In this document: piece by piece, positions 24,656 to 35,815 of the stretch | Numbering within the stretch: position 1 is the stretch's first letter | Layout: every line of letters starts with the position of its first letter | Source: Lineus longissimus | Taxonomy: Eukaryota > Nemertea > Pilidiophora > Heteronemertea > Lineidae | Length of the DNA stretch: 64,000 nt | Direction: 5' to 3' | Assembly (NCBI RefSeq): GCF_910592395.1 | Contig: NC_088312.1 | Coordinates: 5,890,001-5,954,000 of the forward strand | Translations under genes and position numbers: made by a program | Notes under the pieces: generated by a model | The model's input: the letters and a program-made list of their open reading frames with translations, nothing else | Database searches by the model: none | What the model was told of the DNA's origin: nothing

Positions 24656-26239
24656 GCATATCATGTGATACCCGGACCGTGCAATGTCAAGGCCTGCAAA
24701 CACATTTATCCGATGAGTTGTGACTGAAACTGTTCACTTTTTAGACTATCTACCTTTCAAGGAATACAGCTGTGCTACTGTGTGTCTGGGCGAGGTAGGG
24801 GTCTGCTCTTGATAGCAATGGTGAACTTTTACGTATCCCTGGAAATGTTCTAATGGTTTCATTTTATATAGTGTTTGCCTAGGACTTCCAACTGCCAAAA
24901 TATGTGTCCTGAGAAAAACGTACAAGTTATTATCATGTTCTATACTTCTCTGTTAGAGTGACTAAGTGCCTGCTTTGCGCGCTTTGGATTGCTTGTTTTT
25001 AAAAATACTTTCCCGGGACAAGGGACTTGGCTGCTAGATTCAAGTACTGGGATGCTTAAAGCTCGGCTTGTGCATGTAGTTTGCTTGGGAGTCGGTTGAC
25101 TGACCATAGTGACAGTTGGAACACTGCACTCAACTTCCTTGTTAATATTGGAGCGCTGTATTTGCTTGTATTTTTGTACTATAGTGTATATTTGTACAGA
25201 ACTGGGTATGGCTGGTATGAGGCATCTGTTCTTCAGAAGGGTATGGTGGAGAGAGTTTAATCCCTTAGATGAAATCCCCCTTTTTTATTACTAAACACAG
25301 TCTACAAATTTGAATATTTTACATTATGTGAGTGACATTGTAATAGGAGACTTTGTTTGGTTCTCAGACAATGTTCTTCCATACCAATTTTGCTCTGAAA
25401 TGTATGTTCATGGTGATGATCACAAAATACCATCATCCTTTCCTTATGAAGAACAGACTTTTACTCGTCCATAGACCATGTTGACGATATAATAATGTGA
25501 GTTGGTGCTGCCTGTTACAGGATCAGTTAGGAATTATTTTAACCATTATCACCAAAAATGAGGTCCATTTTTACTATCACTGAAATTATGTTTTATGTAT
25601 TCATTACTTGCATGATTATGATTTTTAAACATTTTTATGTGCATGTATGTTGTTTTGCACTTTCTGGTTTCTGGACTCCTGTATTTTCTCTTTATTCAAG
25701 GGGTTTTTTTTCTCCCCAAAAAAACTATCAAAAGAACTGTTAAAGTGATAGCTGGCAGCAGATCTGTGTTAAATTCTGACATGAAGAGATACTATTTCTT
25801 CTAGCAAGGTGATTAATACAGATAGTAAAAGTATGACAAATTCACATGCTAGTTATAACACACTACCTGTAGATGACTTGTGGATGTGGATACGTATGGC
25901 GGAGGGGGAACATGCCGAGCCAGACCATACAAAGCCCATACAGGGAGAGGGGTCCAAAAATCTGTGTTAAGGTGCCTACGTACTGAATGGACGGCCCCTT
26001 TCCAATTTTTTGGGGGGAATTGTGTTTCATCTGCTGTTTTATTCGTACATTCCCAAGTATATTATATTTTATGAATGCTTATGCCCCATACGTGTACGTA
26101 TGTTTGGGTGTTGTATCAATATTTCATAGTGCACTGTGATTTCCGATTCATTACCACATGTAAATATTAGTAAGTCTGTCATGTAAATAGAGAAGATGTA
26201 TAATAATTCCTACTTTTTTTGTTGATTTGTCCGAATCCC
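24656..26239. other. WEE1 3' flank, probably 3' UTR
   Basis: No exons are visible after the WEE1 stop. The region is AT-rich and probably includes a long 3' UTR; the transcript end cannot be fixed from sequence. Short open frames here have no family resemblance. Confidence 0.4.
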
Positions 26240-27480
26240 AGTTTGCACACTAACTGTTTACAGATAAGCAAACTGGATACTGATAAGGACCTTTTGCCCA
26301 TGATAGTACCCTTGGCCTGGATACAGATAGGAAACTCTAGTCCAGGATGTCACATATGGACCTTTTGCCCAGGACGCCCTTCTGGGTACCAATAGGAAAC
26401 CTTTGCCCCGTGATGACCAGTACCCTTGGCCTAGAAAGCTTTCATCCAGGACATTGCATACCCTGGGTACAGACAGATGAGGAACCTTTGTCCCATAGTG
26501 GCCATTACCCTTCTTGGCCTAGGAAGCTTTTTCCCCTGTATCCTTGGTACAGATAACAAACTTTCGCCCATGATGACCAGTACCCTTGGCATAGGAAGCT
26601 TTTGATTAGGACGTCACATACCTGGGCATCTATGGATAAATAACTTTTTCACAGGATGCCTTGTCCAGCTATTGTCCAGAACATCACTTTCCCTGGGTTC
26701 ATATAAGGAACTTGACCTGTATCCTAGGTACAGATTAGGAACTTCTGCCCGATGATGACCAGTACCCTGGGCCTTGGTACAGATTCAGAGTGACATGAAC
26801 GAGACAGTCGAGAAGACATCCCAGAGATGGTACCCAGATGACATGACACGGTGGAGCAGCTATTCCCAATTTGGTCTAGTTGTGACTTTCTACCTCTCTG
26901 TCTGTGTTGGAACACAGCTGGATCAGAGCACTCAAGCTCGATTTTGGGCTGGTTGTGACTGTCAAGTCTCTTGCACTCAATGTCAACACGCTGGAGCAGC
27001 CAGACCCACTTCTCTCCAGTTGTGACTGTCTTGTCTCTCTCTCAATATAAGCAACTTAATGGGGAGCAGCCAGGACTAGTTGTCGTTATGTTGTCAACAA
27101 GGTGAAGCAACCAGGCCCGATTTAATTTGGTTGTGACTGTCTCTCACGTTGTAGTGACTGTCTCTCTCGTTGGTTGTGACTGTCTCTCACGGAGGTAGCT
27201 TGATTTGGTCTAGATGTGATTGAGACTTTATTCAAATTCATGTCTCCATCAGAATATGATGTGTGCGTGTGTGTGTGAGTGGGGGGTTAATAACCAGCTA
27301 CAACTGGATGTCAACTAGGCTGTCACATTCGATGTCTCAATCTGAATGTGCTGGAGAAATCAATACCCAGCAGATGGAAGTCTTCGTGTAGGTCACATAT
27401 GTCTCTATCTGATTGATAAAGGAAATCAATAACCAGCCGAAAATTTATCATCTCCCTCACCCACTTGTTAACAAGGTAGA

Positions 27481-28757
27481 AAGCTAGGCTCGATTCTCTA
27501 TAACTGTGACTCACTCATCTATATCGTCGTCTTGGGAACATAGTGGATCAACCAGGCCAAATTCGATCTAGTTGTGACTGTCTCATCTCTCTCATGTCTC
27601 TAATCACTGAATGTGCACGAGGAATCAATAAAAATCTGTGGAAGGTCTTCGGGACTGTCACATACATGTCTCTATCTAAATGCACATTGGATATCAATGA
27701 TACTTTGAAACACTGCGTTTGCAAAATAATGGTGGACCACCAAGGCCGATTCGGTCTGGTCTTGCCCAGGACGTCTCATACCCTGGGTACAGATAAGGAA
27801 CCTTTGCCCAGAATGTCCTGTATCCTGGGTACAGATAAGGAACTTTTGCCCGATGATGACCAGTTCCCTGGGCCTGGGTACAGATTCAGAGAGAGGCGAA
27901 TGAGACAGTCGAGAAGACCTTCCAGAGCTGGTTATTAGTTACCCAGATGACATGAACAACCTCTCTCATTGTGTTGGCAGCACATGTGGATCGGAACACC
28001 AAGGCGCAGTGACTCTCACGTCTCTTACACATTATTGCCAACACGCTGGAGCTGCCAGGCCCGCTTCTGTCTAGTTGCGACTCTATCATCTCTGTCATCA
28101 TATTGGCAACATACCTATGAAACATTATGAACAGAGTGGAGCAGTGAGGCCCACTTTGGTCTGGTTGCGACTGTCTTGTATCTCTCTCCATATTAGCAAC
28201 ATGATAGGGAGCAGCCAGGACTAGTTGTGACAATGTAGGTGGAGTATCCAGGTCCGATTTCATTTGGTTGTGACTGTCTCTCTCACGTTGTTTGCAACAC
28301 GGAGGTAAGCAGTCAGGTCAACTAGGCTGTCATATTCGATGTCTCGATGTGAATGTGCTGGAGAAATAACGAGCTGATGGAGGTCTTCGGGAAGGTGACA
28401 TGTCGCTATCTGAAAGCTATAGAAAATCACCAACTCTCACGGGGCCACACGTTAGACCAGCCAGTCCCGATTAGGTCTATTAAGTTTCTCATCTCCGTCA
28501 CCCTCTTGGTAACACAGTAGAAAGCTAGGCTCGATTCTCTATAACTGTGACTCACTCATCTATATCGTCGTCTTGGGAACATAGTGGAACAAACAGGCCC
28601 AATTCGATCTAGTTGTGACTGTCTCATCTCTCTCATGTCTCTAATCATTGAATGTGCATGAGGAATCAATAAACATCTGTGGAAAGTCTTCGGGACTGTC
28701 ACATACATGTCTCTATCTAAATGCGCATTGGATATCAATGATCCTTGGAAACACGGT
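27481..28757. repeat. Higher-order repeat pair, about 1.04 kb apart
   Basis: Positions 27481-27716 and 28522-28757 (about 236 bp) align almost base for base with scattered substitutions, an offset of 1041 bp. A second pair, around 26746-26850 and 27849-27955, is offset by about 1.1 kb. This shows that multi-unit blocks of the minisatellite were duplicated together. Confidence 0.8.
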
Positions 28758-30530
28758 GGAACAGCTAGTCCCAATTAGGTCGAGTTGTGACCTTTTCATC
28801 TCTCTCACTACGTTGGCAAAATGATGGTGGAGCACCAATGCTCGATTCGGTCTGGTTGGGGACTGCCTCGTCTCTCTAACCAAGTTCACAGCCATAGAGA
28901 CATGAATGTTACAGAGACAGCCCTCATCGACTAGGTCGAGCTGTGACTTTCTCATTTCTGTCACTATGTTGTCTACAATGTGAAGCAGTCAGGCCAGATT
29001 TAGTCTGGTCCCATCTCTCTCACCATGTTCGTAACACGGCGAAAGAGCAGTCAGGATGACTGAGTCAGTCTAGTTGTGACTGTCTCATCTCTCTCACCTT
29101 GTTGGCAACATGGTGCTGAAACTGGTCTAATCATGACTGTCTCTTTAGTCTCACCCTGTCACTGTCACATTCAAGTCTCAATAAGAATATGATGTGGGGA
29201 TCAATAACATGACTGGTTGTCAATGTCTCTACTCAATCACCATGTTAGCAACACTTAGTGGTGTGGACATCCCCGATTCAATCTGGTTGTGACTATTTCG
29301 GCACTCTCGCCATGTTATCACCGTCTCTTCTACCTGGCCATGAACTGGCAACATGGTGGTGAAGCAGCCAGGACCTTTCGATCTGGTTGCGGATGTCTCA
29401 TATCACATACGATTTTGGCAATACGGTATGCAGCCATGTCGGAGGCCTCATCTCCCTCACCCCGTTGTTGACACGGCGGACCAACCAGATGATGTACAAT
29501 TGTGAGTCTCTCATCTCTATCATCGTCTTGGCAACATAGCCCTGAAACATATGAACATAGTGGAGCAGCCAGGTCAGATTCGTTTTGGATGGGACGGTCT
29601 CATTTCACTCACCATTTTAGCAACAGAGAGGGGGAGCATCCAGGGTTGTGACTATCTCGCCTCTCCTCTATTGTCGTCTCCTTGCTCTATCTCGGTCACA
29701 TTCATGTCTATTATCAGAATATGATGCGGCGGGAGAAGGATTAATAACAGCTACAACTAGAGGAAGTCTAGGCTGTCACGTTAGATGTCTCTATCTGAAT
29801 GTGTTGGAGGATCAATAACGAGCTGTGGGAGGGCTACGGGACTATCACATACATGTTTCTAGTTATTGAATGTGCAGGCACAGTAGTCTCATCTCCGTCA
29901 CCCTGTTGTTAACACGGCGGTACAGCCAGATTCTCTGTAACTGTGACTCCAGCTCTGAATCCTTTGAACACCCAGGCCAGATTCCGTTTGGTTGGGACGG
30001 TCTCGTTTCACTCACCATGTTAGCAACACGGTGGGAGAGCATCCAGGATCGATTCGGTCTGACTATCTCGTCTCTTCTGGTTGTGACTGTCTCTCCACCA
30101 TGTTGTAAAGACGGTGGTGGAGCAATCTGGCCCGATCCTGTCCTGTTTTGACTGTCTCATTATTCATGTCTTCACATTCATTTCTATATTTGACTACGAT
30201 TGGCATCAATAACCAGCTCTGGGAGCCTGGTCGTCTACACTGTCACACTCGGTTCGCAATCAGAATGGGCGGGCGAATCAATAACCAGCTCTGGGAGGTA
30301 TTTTTTATAGCTACATTCGTCTCCTTCTTAGGGAATCAATTAAGGCTTGTGGATGTCTTCAGCACGGTCACATTCATGTCTCTTTCTGGGCTAGTTCTGA
30401 CTATCTCGTCATTTCTTCTTTGTTGTCAACAAGGTGGAGCAGCCTGGCAAGATTTGGTCTGGTTGGTACTGTGTTGTCTCGCTCATCATGTTTTCAGTCC
30501 TCTAGACTGTATCAACCATGTCTCGATCTG

Positions 30531-30690
30531 AGAATCTGTAGGATATTAATAACCAGCTAGCTCTAGGACGTCATCTTGGCAGTCACAACCATGTCACGAT
30601 CTGAGAATCTGTGGGATATTAATAACCAGCTAGCTCTAGGACGTCATCTTGGCAGTCACAACCATGTCTCGATCTGAGAATCTGTGGGAT
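30531..30690. repeat. 73-bp tandem repeat run
   Basis: AGAATCTGT recurs at 30531, 30604 and 30677, exactly 73 bp apart. The intervening block with AACCAGCTAGCTCTAGGACG is nearly identical between copies. It is the least diverged local run of the minisatellite field. Confidence 0.85.
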
Positions 30691-31562
30691 CAATATTCAT
30701 CTCTAGGAGGTCATCTTGGCTGTCACATCCATGTCTCTATCTGAATGTGTGGGACGGGGAAATATCAATGTGTGAGACTTGTCTCTATCTGAATGTGCGG
30801 GGCATCAATGATCAGCTTTGGGAGGTCTTAGACTGTTACATTCATGTCTCTATCTGAATATGATGGGGAATCACTAACCAGCTCAGGGAGGTCATCTGAT
30901 ATCTCTCCGAGTCCACTGAATACTCGGCTTTCACAGTCACGTCTCTCTCTGATTGTGATGGGGATCAGTAACTAGCTCTGGGATGTCTTAGATTGTTACA
31001 TTCTTGTCTCCGTCTGAATGTGATGGGGAATCCATAAACAGCTCAGGGAGGTCATCTGGGCTGTCACAGTCAAATCTCTATCTGAATGTACGTTGAAGAA
31101 ATAACCAGCTCAGGGAGGTCATCTGGGCTGTCACAGTCATGTCTATCTGAATGTGCGAGGCATCAATAATCAGCTCTGGGAGATCTTAGATTGTTACATT
31201 CTTGTCTCCGTCTAAATGTGATGGGGAATCAATAACCAGCTCAGGGAGGTCATCCTGGCTGTCAGTCAAATCTCTATCTGAATGTACATTGAAGTAATAA
31301 CAAGCTCAGGGAGGTCATCTAGGCTGGCACAGTCATGTCTCTGGATGTATGAGGCAGGGAAAGCAATGATGAGGGCATCAATAATCATCTCCGGGAGATC
31401 TTTAAACAGTCACATTTATGTCTATCTGAATGTGGGGGAAATCAATAACCAATAGTCGGCTGTCTTTTAGACTGTCTCATTCATGTGAATGTCAAGACAC
31501 TGTATGTCTGTGACTGTTGTGAAGGGGAAAATAATGAAAATCAAAATATTTAACTGAAACAT

Positions 31563-31568
31563 TTTATT
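31563..31568 (-). terminator. Candidate polyadenylation signal for the IRAG-like gene
   Basis: On the minus strand this reads AATAAA inside AAATAAAAT, just before the minisatellite field begins. Other TTTATT copies occur nearby, so the choice is tentative. Confidence 0.35.
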
Positions 31569-32742
31569 TATGAAAACTTGCAAACTTTAGTGTTTGATCA
31601 ATCAACTATACAGCTTATAAATCAATTTATGTACAAGAATATAGCAAAATAGAAATATCTACAACATTTACTTCTCATAAGATCACAGGATGTCACACTT
31701 TGTACAGTCATTTACACAAATAGTTCTGTAGTTAATAATGGTACACTAACCATGATTGCTAAGTTCTCTGTAGCCATAAGGTGTGAATGCATCAGAGAGC
31801 AGGAAGGGGTTGTACATATTATAATAGCAGGATGCGGCAGTAACTTTGATTTCTAGACAGGAGGGCAGGGTTGATATGAGCATATCATCTCCTGGAATTT
31901 ATGTTTGGGTGGCCCTTTTCATCCAATATCCCACATGAATCACAGGTTAGATTAAGTAAGCTGGCCAGGAGAGTGTACCATTATACACAGTAATTAATAC
32001 TGACTAGACCAGAGAAGATTCACCACAGGGAACAAGAGTGCAATATCACTATTTCACTCAGAGTGGAGCTATTACCTGGGCCAGTTCTCAATCAATACAG
32101 AACACCAGGTCGAAATAAGATTTATACTGCCTCCCTGACGGGTAGTTAAAGTCTTTTAGTAATAGTTCCACTGGACAAGGGCTGAAGGGCATCGTCAGAA
32201 CAATGTGCATTAGAATTATTATGACAAATAATCCAAATATTGCAGCCAGTCCGAGTAAGATGTCACACCCGAACTTCTAAGCAATGCTACACTCCTGTTC
32301 CCCTTGGAGTAGATATGATATTCACAGTTTTCTCATCTACAAGCACTAAACTAACATTTCCAATGTATTTTTAATCAAAAGAAGCCAAAACTTAGTCTTC
32401 CATATCATCATATATCATAACAACAATACTATAGATGGGGATGAAAGATCAAATCCCTTTGATTTAGACACTAAACTGGCTCGACTGAATTTACAAGATT
32501 TATTCAAGATGCCAAATTTTCTCAAACTTTTTTTCAATTTTCTCCTTGGTAAAAATATGTATGTGCTAAAATAACGTCATAACAGAGTGAAAAGTCACGC
32601 TCAATTTGAACGGAAATCAACCCAGTACGACAACAGAACACTTGAGATTCCATTTTTACTTTGAATAACCATATGGACCTTGAGATGATCACATCTAGCA
32701 TATCACTCGCATCAACAAGAGTGTTACAGTATCGTGACCACC

Positions 32743-32808
32743 CTGTGGAATCAGCTGCATCCTCTCCGAGCATCTCTCACCTCGGAGAGGTTGCAGCTGA
32801 TTCCACAG
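32743..32808. other. Strong hairpin: 28-bp stem, 10-base loop
   Basis: Arm 32743-32770 is the reverse complement of arm 32781-32808 with a single mismatch; the loop is 32771-32780 (CATCTCTCAC). The stem includes CAGCTG and CTCTCCGAG/CTCGGAGAG. It lies about 730 bases downstream of the IRAG-like stop codon, so it may be a structured 3' UTR element, a small-RNA precursor, or the fold-back of a tiny mobile element. The structure is seen directly; the role is unknown. Confidence 0.85.
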
Positions 32809-33539
32809 ACATGGGACCATCATTCAGTTCTGGTATTATCTCAATAGAACAACTGTTTTAGAAGCTCTGACCTGCTTAGCACAAAATCTTATCACAAATA
32901 AAACAGTAAGTATCATAGCACATCAGAAACATATAACAATCAATTTGTTTTTACACATATCCACTTGCTTGATTTAATCTCATTTTTAAAGTTTAAAGTG
33001 AAGGTTTATAGCAATGATTCCAGACAAACAATGCCATGACAAAGAACCATGATGATGACTTGACCAAGAATTAAGCCCAATGAACACATTACAAACTGAT
33101 GACTAGTAGGCCTACTAAACTTCTTCAGTGAACTAGAATCGAAAGACAGGTGAGAAATGTCTGAAGTAACAATACAGAGTCTACTTAAAAGGAAACGATA
33201 GGCAGGAGCTTGGTGGTCAAAGTGACTAATATGCACAGGAGGGAGACTCAGTCATGTTGGACTCTGCGATAAATAAATTCCTGAACAAGCCTGAATATTT
33301 TATGACACCGTAAGACGGGAGAGACCTCTACTGGTGACTTCATGGAATTTTTATCAGATTTAAATTTCAATCTACTTGGCTCCTGCCTATAGTCTCCATG
33401 TACAAGGATATTTTTTTGACCCATTTCAACGATATGCTCTGTAAGGATGACAGATTGTCAAATAGACGCGTCCATTTCACTGACTAAAGTTCGTCAACTT
33501 GTAAGTAGAATGCACTTGAACACATTGTCAGAGAATAAA

Positions 33540-35784
33540 TCACAAAGGTTTCTTGCCGAAGTATTTCAGCTGTACGTAAGGAGAGACCATTTCTTGTAGT
33601 GACTGTCGAGGTACAGGTGCAGCAGCAACCGGCATGAGTGTTACCATAATACTGAGCAGTCCCATCGTAAATATAATACTGGCTAGAATGAGGCGGAGTT
33701 TCTTGCCGGACTTGTCCCACTCTGGTACGTACTGCCACATTTTGTCAAGGAAATGCTCTTTATTTTCCCTGAAAAAGATAAGGTTAATTTCTCATGAAAA
33801 TAGCGAGAATGGGATGCAAGCAGTCAATGTTAAAAAGAAGCTCAACCAGTAATATGGTTTTTGGATAATAAACCCAGCATTGGTTTCACACAGGAGAACT
33901 TTTGTCATGCTCTTAATCAATTCATCACTGGGGTATTATCAATTGATACCTTAAAGGAGAGCCACAAATAAGACAATGTATATTCAACCTACTCATCATC
34001 CTCTTCATCTTCTTGGTTATCTTCCATCAAGTTCTCCAGACTATCGCAGAATAATGCCTGCTGCTCTCGGAGATCGTTCAGTTCGGCCGAGATTGATGTG
34101 CGCACACCTTGTTCAAAACTGAAACAAATTGAGTGAGGAATTATAAATAAACTGGTACCAATAGGAACACTACATTTTGAAAAGAGAGGGTGCTTCGGTC
34201 TTGAGTGAGAAAGTGTATGAGAGTCTTGGAGATAGAAATAGTGATCCCTGGCTGGCTGACTTGTTCCTGTCAAAGTAGCCAACAGGTTTTCCTTTACACT
34301 CATGACGTCGAGTCATTTGGGTCACCTCTATTAACTGGGCATGGAGAGAATAGATCAACTCACCCTTTCTGAAAGACTTCTTCCTTTTCATCTAGCTTTG
34401 AGTTCGACGTTCGTCTATCATTTGCATTCGTATCTTGTTTCTTGATAGGACTTGGCTTTTTGAGAGCATCATCAGGGCTCAGGGTCATGTGTTTGGTAGT
34501 GGCTGGTGCAGGGATCCTGAAAATAACATCATGTTTTTAGACTGGATGCTGACCAAGGCTATGGAGGCTAGTCTCCCAAGCTCATTTGTATGAATCATTA
34601 TAAAATGTTCATGAAGTTACTTCACCAAGTGCCGGCTACAGCTCTTCCAATCACAACCGTCATTTAGCAAACAGAAAAAAATGTGTCAGACTGAACTTAC
34701 TTTAGAGGTTCTGGTGTTGTGCTGTCATTGTTTGAAGAGTCAGGCGGAGGAGTTTTAGACCTGTCTTGTGAGGAACGGCGTAAGAATCCTGTGATCGAGT
34801 TTGTCAGGGTGGTATTGGCTACAACATTCTGGAAGCGCTGTTTGGGATTCTGCAACGAGGAGAGGGGAGGGGAGATTTAGAGGTCATCAATGAGATGCAA
34901 TAATGAACACAACTGTTTTAGTCTTACAAACTCCTCTTAACGATGCTGGTTGAAATTGAAAGCATGTAAAATGCCTTTCAACATGTATAAAGGTTCCCCT
35001 ATTTGAATCCTTGACCACTTGTAAAGTAACAAGAATCTAAGAACCACATGTACATTCCCACTTGATCTAATGTATAAAAATTGATCACAGAAGTAAAAAC
35101 ACGCCCTTGGGGTCTCACGTATTTTAATATCATGAACAGAGAGATATTCAGGGTTCCTGTATCCCTTTGAAACAAACATTTATGGTTATTGAGAGAGGGA
35201 CATGCTCAGATAAGGATTAAAAAACAACATTTGTTCCATTTTTTGTGGACCACACTGCCAATGGGAGGTTACGAAATGCTCCAACACACAAAAATCAAGG
35301 CTATGGCAGACTGGGAAACAGTCTTGCCACCCGGGATGCATCACACTATGAGGACTGTTCACTCAAGGACTGTACATATTACCAAAAAGTGGGATAGCCC
35401 AACAGCTAGATGAACACACACATCTTGAGGACGCTCACCTGGGGTTCACTGAACAACAAGTTGGTAAGGCAACACCAGTGAACTTGTACTAGTATGTTGC
35501 CCAGTATAACACCAAGAGTTAAGACAACTCTTCGCCGGTACCAGCCAGGAGCCTACCAACAGCTAATGAATATCATTTGGAACCAAGAGCTTACCAGGAG
35601 ATGTCCCTTCCACATGTATGTTATTGTTCACCCATGCAAACACCAAAAACAACACAGTATCTGACATGCCCCATTGCTAAATTTGGGGTCAGGCAGGTCT
35701 AGCCAAATGACACCAACACAACATTGATCCCAAGGGGAGGTCACGACAGCTAAACACCACATACATCTTCTTACCCCATCATCG

Positions 35785-35815
<31 letters not shown>

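Larger units (their letters stand above)
26240..31480. repeat. Five-kilobase field of degenerate minisatellites
   Basis: Three repeat styles follow one another. From about 26240 to 26770, units contain CCCATGATGACCAGTACCCT and GGTACAGATAAGGAAC. From about 26770 to 30480, units near 70 bp carry GTTGTGACTGTCTCATCTCT, CACCATGTTGGCAACACGGT and GAGCAGCCAGGCCCGATT. From about 30480 to 31480, units of about 70 bp carry ATGTCTCTATCTGAATGTG and ATCAATAACCAGCTC; one run around 30531-30690 has a clean period of 73. Many units contain an imperfect palindrome CACCATGTT-n-AACACGGTG. Longer blocks recur as higher-order repeats (see the separate entry). Stops interrupt every frame and no coding role is visible. 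Confidence 0.85.
31481..33539 (-). other. Probable 3' UTR of the IRAG-like gene
   Basis: This lies immediately downstream (minus strand) of the IRAG-like stop codon at 33540 and before the minisatellite field. No exons are seen. A minus-strand AATAAA lies at 31563-31568 (TTTATT on plus), about 2 kb after the stop, and could end the transcript. The stretch includes the strong hairpin at 32743-32808. Confidence 0.45.

Noticed and set aside
27543-30531. Several 90-130-codon open frames in the minisatellite field
   Set aside because: They follow the repeat units, change frame between copies and have no protein-like pattern.
26240-31480. CRISPR array
   Set aside because: Repeats of this size with variable, repeat-derived spacing in a eukaryotic context are minisatellites. 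There is no constant direct repeat with unique spacers.
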